A stretch of DNA of 64,000 bases from UBA6623 sp965238125 (GTDB lineage Bacteria > Acidobacteriota > Terriglobia > Bryobacterales > UBA6623), in NCBI GenBank assembly GCA_965238125.1, contig OZ250179.1, positions 4,712,001 to 4,776,000 of the forward strand. Direction: 5' to 3'. Positions 1 through 8,656 of this stretch are shown in pieces. The notes under the pieces are model-generated. The model worked only from the letters and a program-made list of their open reading frames with translations. It made no database searches and was not told the origin of the DNA. A program made the position numbers and the translations under genes. Each line of letters begins with the position of its first letter. The stretch's first letter is position 1.

Positions 1-339
1 CACGCCGAACTCGTCTCCGATCAGACGAGCGACCCGCGGACAGCTCCACAGCGGCGTCGGGAAGCCGTGCGCCTCGGGGCCTTCCAGCAGCAACGCCTCG
101 AGGCGTTCGAGCTGCGCGGCGTCCAACAGCGGCTTACGGCCGGCGCGGCCGGCCTGGCGCAACCCGGCTTCGCCGTCACGCCGGTATCGTCGCAGCCACT
201 CGCTGACGCTTTGCCGCGCGACCTTCAATCGCCTCGCTGTCTCGGACTGACTACAGCCTTGCTCGACCAACCGGATCGCTTTGAAACGGCGCTTCTCCAG
301 GGCCTCGAAATCCCGCCGTACGCCTTTTGTATTTCCCAT
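1..339 (-). CDS. IS630 transposase, N-terminal part (partial at window edge)
   Basis: Encodes the N-terminal helix-turn-helix region of an IS630-family transposase, which binds the element's terminal repeats. The protein starts MGNTKGVRRDFEALEKRR, then has a helix-turn-helix of the type found in IS630/Tc1-like enzymes (VEQGCSQSETARRLKVARQS), as in the second copy at 39598. The catalytic half lies beyond the window edge. The ATG complement at 337-339 matches the start chosen for the other copy. Frame integrity beyond position 1 is unknown. Confidence 0.85.
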   Translation of the reverse strand, partial: MGNTKGVRRDFEALEKRRFKAIRLVEQGCSQSETARRLKVARQSVSEWLRRYRRDGEAGLRQAGRAGRKPLLDAAQLERLEALLLEGPEAHGFPTPLWSCPRVARLIGDEFGV

Positions 340-394
340 ACATACAAAGACGTACGTACCCCAAAAAGGTGTCACTTTGTTTTGCGAGACTCAA
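1..394 (-). mobile_element. IS630-family element, left part outside window
   Basis: These bases are nearly the reverse complement of the first ~390 bases of the complete IS630 at 39543-40635. The terminal repeat (GCGAGACTCAA, ending at 394) is followed by TA at 395-396, the dinucleotide duplicated by IS630-type transposons. Only the 5' part of the transposase is present because the window starts here, so it cannot be judged whether the copy is intact. The element sits about 55 bp upstream of the gene at 452 and may have displaced its promoter. Confidence 0.9.
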
Positions 395-451
395 TAAGCC
401 GGCCGCCGTGTTACGTCGAATACGAAGGTGATCCGGAAATAGGAGAGCAAC

Positions 452-1159
452 ATGAATATCCAAGCAAGACCGCACGACCGAACCAGCACTCGCTGCAAAT
501 CGCCGGTAAACGGGCGCCTAGCCGCCGTCGCGGGACTGATGGTGTTCGGCTTGACGGCCGCCGCCTCCCAGCCCCACTCTTTATCGGAAGCCGAGGCTGA
601 GCGGATTCTCGAAACGACCTCGATCGTTTCCGTAGACGCCGCCGCCAACTTCCCGAAAGCCGTTTCCACCTCGCCGGTCTTGATCAATTCCAACGGGCCG
701 GCCCCGGTCAATCAACGCTGTTTCGATGCCTGGCACGCGACCTTCGAACAGCTCGCCGAAAAAGGTTACCTGTCGGAGTTTCACGAGATCGACGACCGTC
801 TCGGTGTCGATGTCGGCCATCTTACCGCAACAGGTAAGCGCTATTTCCGCTCCGTCATGCCCGGCAGCATCTATTGGCTCGTGCGGGTCGCCCCGGCCGG
901 TTCGGCGCGCGATGTGACGGTCACCGACATTCGCCGCGAGAAACGCAAGCGGGCGGTGGTCGAGTTTCGTTATGCCGTCTCCGAACCCTTCCACCTCATG
1001 TGGAGCAACCGCTTGTTCGACGGCGAGTGCCGCGGTGAAATGGGTGAAGGCGTGGTCATGGAGGAGACCGGTCTGGCGGGCCACGCGCACTTTCGATATC
1101 GCCGCGGAGCTTGGGAGGCGAGCGACGTGATCATGGCCGCCCACGAGAACAGCGAGTAG
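452..1159 (+). CDS. Exported protein of unknown function
   Basis: No family recognised. The 235-residue product has a basic start, then a hydrophobic stretch at about residues 24-38 (LAAVAGLMVFGLTAAAS) that reads as a signal peptide, so a periplasmic or outer-membrane location is likely. The rest is soluble and mixed alpha/beta, with only two cysteines in the mature part (about residues 89 and 192). The ATG has a good ribosome site (AGGAG, 7 bases upstream). An IS630 end lies 55 bp upstream, so any original promoter may have been separated from the gene. The downstream neighbour is a decayed gene on the other strand. Confidence 0.6.
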   Translation: MNIQARPHDRTSTRCKSPVNGRLAAVAGLMVFGLTAAASQPHSLSEAEAERILETTSIVSVDAAANFPKAVSTSPVLINSNGPAPVNQRCFDAWHATFEQLAEKGYLSEFHEIDDRLGVDVGHLTATGKRYFRSVMPGSIYWLVRVAPAGSARDVTVTDIRREKRKRAVVEFRYAVSEPFHLMWSNRLFDGECRGEMGEGVVMEETGLAGHAHFRYRRGAWEASDVIMAAHENSE

Positions 1160-1208
1160 GGCCCGGGGGGGGGCGGCGCGGCTTTGGGGGACGCCCGCAT
1201 ATCGGCAT

Positions 1209-1547
1209 CTACAACGCACATCACCGGCTGATCAGCGGCCCACTGCGATAGAGGATCCAGACCCTCAAGCGGGCCTTGATGGCCGAACGCCAAATGCTTG
1301 ACTTCCGAACGACGGTCGCGCAAGCGCTCAGCCAGGGCCGCGAGCGACTTCCGGTGCTCAACCGAAACAGATAAGCCGCGGTTGCCGCGGGGCCGGTCGA
1401 CTCATCGGCAACGATCACGACATTGCCGTCGGCAATCTCGCCGCCCTTGAGCGGAACACTGCTCGATGAGACGAGCCATGCGGCCAGGGCGATCAGGCAG
1501 GCCACGCCCCCGATCGCTATGAGCAAGTACTTCGATAGACGCTTCAT
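1209..1547 (-). pseudogene. Decayed MBL-fold hydrolase-like gene
   Basis: An N-terminal piece begins MKRLSKYLLIAIGG, with a membrane or signal segment, and continues IADGNVVIVADESTG..AAYLFRL, as at the start of exported metallo-beta-lactamase-fold proteins. At about 1340-1370 the frame changes. The second frame reads HRKSLAALAERL..EVKHLAFGHQGP, which resembles the C-terminal helix and the 'GHQGP' turn of MBL-fold hydrolases. The central metal-binding HxHxDH region is absent, so there is both an internal deletion and a frameshift. The family assignment is tentative; the loss of an uninterrupted frame is seen directly. Confidence 0.4.
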
Positions 1548-1724
1548 TCGCGGCCGGCGACCGTTTTCGGGTGCTCCAAGTCGCTCCCAGTAGGGCCATT
1601 CAAGGCCCTTTGTCAGGTATAGTAGCGTAGGACAGTGGTATTAAGGAACCATTTACATCGATAGCTTCCTCGACCTACCATTACGCTGGTAGCGGCTCGT
1701 CCGCGAGCCTATGGAGAAGCGCCG

Positions 1725-1889
1725 ATGAGTGGGAGTATCGGGAACGTGCCGGCCATGAAGTTCGACGTTGGGCAGACGATTGGGGGCTATGAATTTCTGG
1801 ACCTGCTCGACAGCTCGCCGACGGGGGTGACCTATAAGGTCCGCAACGTCTTGGTGAAGCGAGTCGAGGTACTCAAAGTCCTCCCCAAA
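1725..1889 (+). pseudogene. Ser/Thr protein kinase, N-terminal piece cut off by IS1380
   Basis: Start of a Hanks-type kinase: a degenerate glycine loop (GGYEFLDLLDSSPTGVTYKV) followed by the ATP-anchoring lysine in RVEVLKVLPK. The frame is lost at base 1890, where an IS1380 begins. Joining 1889 to 5402 restores an open frame reading VLPK-ELQEDKKR, so this is one gene split by a 3.5-kb insertion. The start could be ATG 1725 or ATG 1755 (MKFDVG). Confidence 0.85.
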
Positions 1890-2054
1890 CCAGGATTTCC
1901 ATTTTGGCCCTGGCACGGTCACAGGATACACCCCCGCTGCGCCGAATACCACGTCTTTTGGGTGCGCGACATAAATGTGGGAGCTTGTGGGTTTGTCTTT
2001 TTTTGTGGCGTTTTTCCTTGCGTATGTATACGCTAGGTAATAAGGAGGTGCCCC

Positions 2055-2453
2055 GTGCCCCAATCTCTCGCTGCCCTCGAACGACAACGTGCCGCGATTC
2101 TCTCCGAGATCCTCCACTTAGGAGACTTTCGCAGCGGCTCGATTACCGCCACCCGCGGCCGCTGCGGCAAACCGAATTGCCGCTGCCACCAACCCGACCA
2201 ACCGCCCCATGGTCCGCATTTCCGCCTCACCAAAAAAGTGAGCGGCAAGACCGTGACTGAGACCTTCTCTTCGCCCGCGGATCGCCGCAAGGCCGAACGC
2301 CAGGTGGCCGAGTTTCATCGCTTCCAACAACTCAGCCGGCAATTGCTCGATGTCAACGAAAGCATTTGCCGTCTGCGACCCGCCGCAGACACCCCGAAGC
2401 CCCAGGAAAAAAAACGGCCGAAACCATCCGCCACGAAGTCGCCCAAGAAGTGA
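2055..2453 (+). CDS. ISKra4 accessory protein, DUF6788-like
   Basis: A 132-residue basic protein with a compact Cys/His cluster (RCGKPNCRCHQPDQPPHGPH, about residues 36-55), followed by KKVSGKTVTETF. This is the DUF6788-type domain seen upstream of ISKra4 transposases; its biochemical role is not established, and DNA binding through a zinc cluster is inference. The start has a strong ribosome site (AAGGAGGTG). It overlaps the transposase frame by 88 bases. A run of eight A's at 2407-2414 would allow a -1 slip producing a fused accessory-transposase protein. Confidence 0.75.
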   Translation: MPQSLAALERQRAAILSEILHLGDFRSGSITATRGRCGKPNCRCHQPDQPPHGPHFRLTKKVSGKTVTETFSSPADRRKAERQVAEFHRFQQLSRQLLDVNESICRLRPAADTPKPQEKKRPKPSATKSPKK

Positions 2454-3766
2454 CGCAGCTGCTCGGGGTCATCTTCCGCGGCCAACGCCGCGGCGACCCC
2501 CTCGATCTCGAAGCCGTCGAGACGGCGGTTCGCGGCACCATGCATCGCGCCGGGACCACGCTGCTGAGCAAGTTACTGTCGTCCTCCGAGACCGTGCCGT
2601 CCCGAATCCCCTGCCCCTGCGGTCAACAAGCTTGCTGCCGCGATACTCGCCCCAAACAACTCACCACCGTGGTGGGCGAGGTGCGTTTCGAGCGCGCCTA
2701 CTACCTCTGCTCGACATGCCGCCGGGGACAAAGCCCGCGCGACCGCGAACTCGACATCGAAGGCACCGCCTGCTCGCCCGGCGTGCGCCGCATGATGGCG
2801 CTGGTGGGCAGCGAAACTTCTTTCGAGCAAGGCCGTGAACAACTCGACGTCTTGGCCGGTCTCGACGTTACCGCCAAGTCCGTCGAACGCCATGCCGAGG
2901 CCCTCGGCGCCGACATCGAAGCCCGCGAGCAAGTGGCGATCCAACGCGCCAAGCAACTCGACTTGCCGCACGTCGCCGCCCCCGCCGTGCCCCTGCTCTA
3001 CATCGAAATGGACGGCACGGGCATTCCCGTCGTGGCCGCCGAGACCGCCGGCCGTGTCGGAAAAACTGCGGGGCGGCCGGCCCGCACCCGCGAGGTCAAA
3101 CTCGGCTGCGTCTTCACCCAAACCACCACCGACGAACAAGGCCGGCCGCGGCGCGACGAGAACTCGACCAGTTACAGCGCGGCGATCGAGGGAGCCGAGG
3201 CGTTCGGCTTGCGGCTGTATACGGAAGCTTGGCGGCGGGGCTGGAGCCGTGCTCGCAAGAAAGTCATTCTCGGCGACGGCGCGCCCTGGATCTGGAACCT
3301 GGCACATCAGCACTTCCCCGGCGCCGTCGAGATCGTCGACCTTTACCATGCGCGGCAGCATCTGTGGGAGTTGTCGGCGAAACTGTTCCCGAGCGATGAG
3401 CGCCGGCGGAAACGTTGGGCCGCGCGGTTGTTGCACAAGCTCGAACAAGGCAAGATCAAGGCGTTGGTGAAAGTCTTACGCGGGTTCTCCACGCCGAATC
3501 AGGAGTCGGCCCATTTGCTCGCCAACGAGGCGGACTACTTCGAGCGCAACGCCGAGCGGATGCGGTATCCCGAGTTTCGCCGCCAGGGATTGTTTGTCGG
3601 CTCGGGAGTGGTCGAGGCGGGCTGCAAGAAGGTGATCGGCGCGCGGTTAAAGCGCTCCGGCATGTTCTGGACGGTGCGCGGCGCCAACGCCATCATCGCG
3701 TTGCGCTGCTGTCGGCTGAGCGGAAGGTTCGAGGATTACTGGGAGGCCCGTGCCCGCGCCGCTTGA
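2366..3766 (+). CDS. ISKra4-family transposase
   Basis: This 466-residue protein catalyses cut-and-paste movement of the surrounding 1832-bp element. The N-terminal part has a CxCGQ..CCR metal-binding-like cluster (about residues 77-86). The central part includes LYIEMDGTGIPV (first catalytic Asp) and later VILGDGAPWIWN and EIVDLYHARQHLW, typical of the ISKra4 RNase H-like core. The C-terminus carries GLFVGSGVVEAGCKKVIGAR with the last acidic residue. Length matches the family. It may start independently at 2366 or be made by -1 frameshifting from the accessory frame at the A8 run. Confidence 0.9.
   Translation: MPSATRRRHPEAPGKKTAETIRHEVAQEVTQLLGVIFRGQRRGDPLDLEAVETAVRGTMHRAGTTLLSKLLSSSETVPSRIPCPCGQQACCRDTRPKQLTTVVGEVRFERAYYLCSTCRRGQSPRDRELDIEGTACSPGVRRMMALVGSETSFEQGREQLDVLAGLDVTAKSVERHAEALGADIEAREQVAIQRAKQLDLPHVAAPAVPLLYIEMDGTGIPVVAAETAGRVGKTAGRPARTREVKLGCVFTQTTTDEQGRPRRDENSTSYSAAIEGAEAFGLRLYTEAWRRGWSRARKKVILGDGAPWIWNLAHQHFPGAVEIVDLYHARQHLWELSAKLFPSDERRRKRWAARLLHKLEQGKIKALVKVLRGFSTPNQESAHLLANEADYFERNAERMRYPEFRRQGLFVGSGVVEAGCKKVIGARLKRSGMFWTVRGANAIIALRCCRLSGRFEDYWEARARAA
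2407..2414 (+). other. A8 slippery run, possible -1 frameshift site in ISKra4
   Basis: Eight adenines lie in the overlap of the accessory frame and the transposase frame. Read in the accessory frame the codons are GAA AAA AAA; stepping back one base continues as ACG GCC GAA in the transposase frame. The relation between the two frames is exactly -1, as required for programmed slippage. Confidence 0.5.
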
Positions 3767-3957
3767 TTTCCCACATTTATGTCGCACACCCACGTCTTTT
3801 CGCGCTGAACCCTGCACATCACCTCCGCCGGTAGGCGCCAGGGCTCGTCCGTCCGCTCACAGACGTTGATTGAGCGGACTGAACGGCGCTCCGGCCGACA
3901 CTGCTCTCTGCGAAACCTTTTTGGAGCCAAAAACTGTTGATCCTCGCCCGGGCAACG

Positions 3958-5289
3958 CTACCCACCCGGCACAGGCAGCGCCCAGATCCTATGCAGCATG
4001 TCGCCGAACAGCCGCCGGTTCAGATGTCCTTCGGCCAACAGCAGCCAATAGTACCGCGCATGCTTGACCAGCCTACCGCCCGTCTTCATCAGCCGCTGTT
4101 GCAAGCTCGTCAGCGACCAGCTCTTGATCCGTTGCGGCAGCCCGAGCCTCCGCCATAGGTTCCCCAGGTTATAGGCCAGCACGCTGAGTTGCAGTCGCAC
4201 TTCGTTGGCCCGGAACCGATGGCATGACAGCCTTGTCCAATGCGTCGCTTGTTTGCCTTCCTTGATCCACTGCTCCGCCGTGCCGCGCTTGTTGTAGAAC
4301 CGCACCAGCGAGCGGCTCGGCAAGGCCATGCTCGTGACGATGAAACCGACGCGAGGAAACAACTCACCTTGGTGATGCTCGACCTTCGCAACAACCCGCC
4401 GGGACTTCGACCAGCTCGCGGCCTGATACCGAAAGCTCCTGTAGCGCACCAGGGGCTTTGCGCTCGGCCTGCCCGGCGGACGAAACAGGATATCTTCGAT
4501 CTCCAGCTCCAGGCTCTTGTTGGCCGGGATGCGAATCACGTAGTCCACGCCGCGCTCCTCCAACGTCTCGTAAATATCCGGCTTGGCGAAGGCGGCATCG
4601 GCCCGGAACGTCACCTGTTTGCCCTCCGCCTGTTGGCGTTCGATTTCCGGCAGCAGCAGCTCGTCCCAGTCCTCGGCGCTGGACACGTTGCCCGGTCGCA
4701 ACTTTGCCGCCAAGCAATCGCCGTGCTGGTTGAACAGCAACAGTGGGTGGTAGCAGACCGACTCGAAGTGGCCGTTGTAGGCGCTGCCTTCCTGCCGGCC
4801 GTGGACGGGGCTCTCGGTAGAGTCCATGTCCAGCACGACGCACGCGGAGTCATCACCGGCCTCGGCTTGCGCGATCAACTCGCGGTTCACCGCCATCAGC
4901 CCGATCAGATTCTCGTCGCCGGCGAGCATGGCGGTCTCGAAGCTCTGCAGCCGGGAGGTCAGCGCCGCGCCGCGATCCCAGTTCTTCTTCGAGCCAATCA
5001 GCCGAAAGGTTGGATCGGCGGAGACACGAACGGCGTCGTTGAGATCCTCGTAGCCCGCCAAGCGGGAGTAGACCGACTGTCGCAGCAGATCGACGAACGG
5101 GAACTTCTTGTTCGAGCCTTGCCGCGAATCCGTCAGATGCTCGTCTATCAGCTTGCCTAGTCCGAGTCGTTCGTCCAGTTCGCGAATGAGAATCAGCCCG
5201 CCATCCGAGGTGACTCGCGATCCTTGGAAATCGACCTTGAGAAATCCATTGAAGGTGAGCTGAAACGGTTTGTTTTCTTTTTCACCCAT
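3958..5289 (-). CDS. IS1380-family transposase (copy 1)
   Basis: This 443-residue DDE transposase mobilises the IS1380 element. The start MGEKENKPFQLTFNGF follows a ribosome site GGAG. The RNase H-fold core is visible: the first acidic site in VVLDMDSTESPVHG, the second in FRADAAFAKPDIY, then the VIRIPANKSLE and YNKRGTAEQWIKEGK block with the final glutamate. Length is normal for IS1380. It differs from copy 3 at almost no position and from copy 2 at about 9% of residues. The nested ISKra4 lies downstream and does not touch this gene, so it should be functional. Confidence 0.95.
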   Translation of the reverse strand: MGEKENKPFQLTFNGFLKVDFQGSRVTSDGGLILIRELDERLGLGKLIDEHLTDSRQGSNKKFPFVDLLRQSVYSRLAGYEDLNDAVRVSADPTFRLIGSKKNWDRGAALTSRLQSFETAMLAGDENLIGLMAVNRELIAQAEAGDDSACVVLDMDSTESPVHGRQEGSAYNGHFESVCYHPLLLFNQHGDCLAAKLRPGNVSSAEDWDELLLPEIERQQAEGKQVTFRADAAFAKPDIYETLEERGVDYVIRIPANKSLELEIEDILFRPPGRPSAKPLVRYRSFRYQAASWSKSRRVVAKVEHHQGELFPRVGFIVTSMALPSRSLVRFYNKRGTAEQWIKEGKQATHWTRLSCHRFRANEVRLQLSVLAYNLGNLWRRLGLPQRIKSWSLTSLQQRLMKTGGRLVKHARYYWLLLAEGHLNRRLFGDMLHRIWALPVPGG

Positions 5290-5401
5290 TGGGTGTTGAT
5301 CTCCTCAGCGCCTTGAGTGCTTTCAAGCCCGCATAAATAAAGGCGTCCGAGTCCACCCGATGGTTAGCAGAACCGAAACTAAAGTGGAAATCCGGGTCAA
5401 A

Positions 5402-6551
5402 GAGCTGCAAGAAGATAAAAAGCGAGTCGACCGGTTTCTGCGGGAAGTCAATATCCGTGCCCGGCTGACGCACCCCAACATCGTCGGCTTTTACAACGCC
5501 ATGCCGCTCGAAGACCAGCTGGTGATGACCACCGAGTTGGTCGAGGGGCCGACGCTCGAGGATGTCATCGGACGTGGCCCGATTCCGTTGAAAGAGAGCG
5601 TCGATTACGTCTGTCAGGCCCTCTCCGCGCTCGTCTACGCACACGCGCAAGGCGTCTCACCGCGATATCAGGCCTTCGAGCATGATTATCACTTCGTCGG
5701 GGAAGCTGCAACTGGGTGATTTCGGCCTGGCCAAGATGTACGCCGACCCGCAGCTGACCCTACCCGGCACCGTGTTGGGCACGGTGTACTACACGGCGCC
5801 CGAGCAGGTCAAGGGAATCACGGACCTTGACGAGCGGGTGGACGTCTATTCGATCGGCGTCGTGCTCTATGAGTTGTTGACCGGGCAAAAGCCCTTCGCC
5901 TCGAAGAGCCATTTCGAAGTGACGCAGGCCCATGTCCAGGCGCAGCCGACGCCCCCGAATGAATTGCAGGACACCTTGTCGAACGACTTGAGCGACGTGG
6001 TCGTCAAGGCGCTCGCGAAGGAGCCCGCGGACCGCTTCGCCTCCGCGATGAGATTCCGCTCGGTGTTGCAGACCGTGCCGCTGACTCTCATCGCGGAACG
6101 GGAGCAACAGATTGCGGCGATGGGTCGCCCGAAGGATCCGCCGCCCCCGCCTCCGCCGCCTCCTGCTCCTCCCGCGGTCTCCGCTGTCGATGAGTCGGAA
6201 GCTCTGCCCGTGAAGGAACCCTTGTCTTTCGGTTCGGCGGCGGCCACTTCCCAGGAATCGCAAGCGCATCGGGAAGCGGACTTATCGGCTCTCCAGACGG
6301 GTCTGACTCAGCCACCGGGCCCGGGGCGCGAAAAACCGCCTACGCCAATGGATCAATCCACCATGCAACTCCAGCAGATGCGCAAGGTGGCTGGAGCCGA
6401 TGCGTCGCGGAGGCTTCCGGAGCTCCCCGCGGATCTCGACGATCGGCGTGCCCCGAAGCCTCAAAGTGACACCGACATTCTTCTCATTGCGGCCGTGACG
6501 TTCGTGGGCGTCGCGCTGCTGTTCTTTGCCTTCCTTACGCTGGCGGAGTAG
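5402..6551 (+). pseudogene. Ser/Thr protein kinase, main part (frameshifted, IS-separated)
   Basis: Continues the kinase begun at 1725: alpha-C glutamate in RFLREVNIRARLTHPNIV, then the catalytic loop, DFG (GDFGLAK), APE (YYTAPEQVKG) and lobe helices (DVYSIGVVLYELLTG). At about 5658, inside the catalytic loop, the frame shifts by one base (GVSPRYQ versus HRDIRPSSM). Even in the restored frame the usual HRDxKPxN reads HRDIRPSS, lacking the Lys and Asn, so the enzyme was probably weak or inactive before decay. A proline-rich linker and a C-terminal membrane helix (LLIAAVTFVGVALLFFAFL) follow, suggesting an inner-membrane kinase with a cytoplasmic catalytic domain. Confidence 0.85.
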
Positions 6552-6669
6552 AGGGTCGCCGCAACCTGTCGCGCCGGCTCCGTATTTCCAGCCGGACCAT
6601 CGGGGTCAGTCGCGACCCCTCCCTTGCGGTCCGGGCTCTGGCGCCGCATAACGCGGGATTGGGCTTGGC

Positions 6670-8595
6670 TTACGCGGGCGAGGGTTCGCCGCCTTCGGAT
6701 AGGCCCGGCACGCTCGGTCCCGTTGGCGGCTCGGGGCGCAGCACTTCCTGCTGCGGAGTCGGGGCTTCCTTTTCACCGACCGGACCCGGCACGGCGGGCA
6801 GCTCGCGGCCCTCGACGAGCGCCAGCACATCGTCGCCGTCGATCACCTCGCGCTCGAGCAATGCTTCGGCGATACGAACCAGGGCCTCGGAGTTTTCGGT
6901 GATGATCTTCTTGGCTCGGTCGTAACCGGCCTTCACGAAGTTGCTGACTTCGGCGTCGATGCGAATTGCGGTCGCCTCACTGTAATCGCGATGCTGGGCG
7001 ATCTCGCGCCCGAGGAAGATCTGCTCTTCCTTCTTGCCGAAGCTTAGCGGCCCCATCGAGCTCATGCCCCACTCGCAGACCATCTGGCGGGCCATCTCGG
7101 TGGCCTGCTCGATGTCGTTGCCGGCACCGGTTGTCACGTGCTCGAGGAAGAGTTCCTCGGCAATGCGTCCGCCCATCAGAATGGCCAAGCGGCCCTTGAG
7201 GAAATCGAGTTCGTAGGTGTGCTTGTCGATTAGCGGCAACTGCATGGTCACGCCCAACGCGTTTCCGCGCGGGATGATCGTTACTTTGTGCAGCGGGTCC
7301 GCATCGCCCACCAACGCCGCTACCAGCGCATGGCCGGCTTCGTGATAAGCGGTGTTCTTCTTCTCCTCGTCGGTGAGGATCATCGAACGCCGCTCGGTGC
7401 CCATCATGACCTTGTCTTTGGAGAGCTCGAAATCGTGCATGGTGACGACTTTGCGGTCTTGGCGGGCCGCGAACAAGGCGCTTTCATTCACCATATTGGC
7501 CAGGTCGGCGCCCGAGAAACCGGGCGTCCCGCGCGCCAAAACATGCAGGTCGACATCAGCCGCCAGAGGTACTTTCTTGGTGTGCACGCGCAGAATACCG
7601 GCGCGTCCGCGAACGTCGGGACGGTTGACGACGACGCGGCGGTCGAAACGGCCGGGCCGTAACAGCGCCGGGTCGAGAACGTCGGGGCGATTCGTGGCGG
7701 CGATCAGAATGACGCCTTCGTTGGAGTCGAAGCCGTCCATCTCGACCAGCAACTGGTTCAGAGTCTGTTCGCGCTCGTCGTGGCCCCCGCCCAATCCCGC
7801 GCCGCGGTGGCGTCCGACCGCATCAATTTCGTCGATGAAGATGATGCAAGGGGCGCTCTTTTTGCCCTGCTCGAACAGATCGCGAACGCGGCTGGCTCCG
7901 ACGCCGACAAACATCTCGACGAAATCGGAACCGGAGATCGAGAAGAAGGGGACGCTGGCTTCCCCGGCAATCGCCCTAGCGAGCAAGGTTTTCCCGGTCC
8001 CGGGAGGTCCCACCAGCAGGACGCCCTTGGGAATACGGCCTCCCAGCTTTTGGAATTTCTGCGGTTCGCGGAGGAACTCGATGATCTCCTGGAGCTCTTC
8101 CTTGGCCTCCTCGACGCCCGCCACATCCTTGAATGTGATCTTCTTTTGCTGGCTGGTCAGCAGCCGGGCGCGGCTCTTTCCGAAGCTGAGGGCCTTATTG
8201 CCGCCCGCCTGCATCTGCCGCATCATGAAGATCCAAAAACCGAACAGCAGCAGGAAAGGCGAGGCGTTGATCAGGAAGCTCAGCCAAGCGGGCGTGCTCG
8301 ATTCCTTGACCTCGATCGTCACGCCGTTTTCTTGCAGAACGTTGATGATGTCGGGGTAGTCAGAAGGCAGTACGGTCTTGAGCGTCTCGCTGCCCGACCT
8401 GAATTTTCCGGCCACCTGAACGGAATTGGTGATCGTGACCGACTCCACATTGCCCGATTGCACCTCTTTGTAGAATTCCGTAAAGGTGAGGCGCTTCTCT
8501 CCGGCGGCGGTGCCTGTCTGGACGACCCTCCAGAGCAGGATAGCGGTGCATAACATCACCACCCAGAAAACGGCTGTCTTGACTGTGGAATTCAC
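6670..8595 (-). CDS. ftsH: ATP-dependent zinc metalloprotease FtsH
   Basis: Membrane-anchored AAA+ protease that degrades misfolded and regulatory membrane and cytosolic proteins. Two N-terminal membrane helices (about residues 5-22 and 107-124) flank a periplasmic domain. The AAA module has Walker A GPPGTGKT, Walker B CIIFIDEIDA and the SRH region ATNRPDVLDPALLRPGRFDR. The protease has HEAGH and the downstream zinc aspartate (TGAGNDIEQAT). I start at GTG 8595 (MNSTVKTAV) because AAGGA lies just upstream; a GTG at 8613 is also open. It follows tilS by 61 bp, a widely conserved order. The C-terminus is a Pro/Glu-rich tail. Confidence 0.97.
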   Translation of the reverse strand: MNSTVKTAVFWVVMLCTAILLWRVVQTGTAAGEKRLTFTEFYKEVQSGNVESVTITNSVQVAGKFRSGSETLKTVLPSDYPDIINVLQENGVTIEVKESSTPAWLSFLINASPFLLLFGFWIFMMRQMQAGGNKALSFGKSRARLLTSQQKKITFKDVAGVEEAKEELQEIIEFLREPQKFQKLGGRIPKGVLLVGPPGTGKTLLARAIAGEASVPFFSISGSDFVEMFVGVGASRVRDLFEQGKKSAPCIIFIDEIDAVGRHRGAGLGGGHDEREQTLNQLLVEMDGFDSNEGVILIAATNRPDVLDPALLRPGRFDRRVVVNRPDVRGRAGILRVHTKKVPLAADVDLHVLARGTPGFSGADLANMVNESALFAARQDRKVVTMHDFELSKDKVMMGTERRSMILTDEEKKNTAYHEAGHALVAALVGDADPLHKVTIIPRGNALGVTMQLPLIDKHTYELDFLKGRLAILMGGRIAEELFLEHVTTGAGNDIEQATEMARQMVCEWGMSSMGPLSFGKKEEQIFLGREIAQHRDYSEATAIRIDAEVSNFVKAGYDRAKKIITENSEALVRIAEALLEREVIDGDDVLALVEGRELPAVPGPVGEKEAPTPQQEVLRPEPPTGPSVPGLSEGGEPSPA

Positions 8596-8656
8596 AGTAA
8601 TCGTTCCTTTCACCGGAACGCGTTGCCGCGTCCCCCCGCTTACCCGAACTCGGGCT

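Larger units (their letters stand above)
1960..3791 (+). mobile_element. ISKra4-family insertion sequence nested in IS1380 copy 1
   Basis: Inverted termini GGGTGCGCGACATAAATGTG (from 1960) and, inverted, GGGTGTGCGACATAAATGTG (ending 3791) differ at one position over 23 bases. The target duplication ACGTCTTTT is at 1951-1959 and 3792-3800. The uninterrupted target is visible in IS1380 copy 3. The element carries two overlapping reading frames (2055-2453 and 2366-3766). This copy landed in the 3' non-coding part of the IS1380, leaving that element's transposase intact. Confidence 0.93.
1890..5396 (-). mobile_element. IS1380-family element (copy 1) carrying a nested ISKra4
   Basis: The ends are CCAGGATTTCCATTTT at 1890 and, inverted, CCCGGATTTCCACTTT ending at 5396. 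The flanks CCAAA (1885-1889) and TCAAA (5397-5401) form a near-perfect target duplication. Total length is 3507 bp; subtracting the 1832-bp ISKra4 and its 9-bp duplication leaves exactly 1666 bp, the length of the other two complete copies. It is almost identical to copy 3 at 29910-31575, so movement was recent. It disrupts the kinase gene 1725-6551. Confidence 0.93.

Noticed and set aside
4240..5160. 306-codon open frame opposite the IS1380 transposase (also at 30419-31339)
   Set aside because: Present in both IS1380 copies only because they are copies; no ribosome site, low-complexity Arg/Gln/Val content, antisense to a clear transposase.
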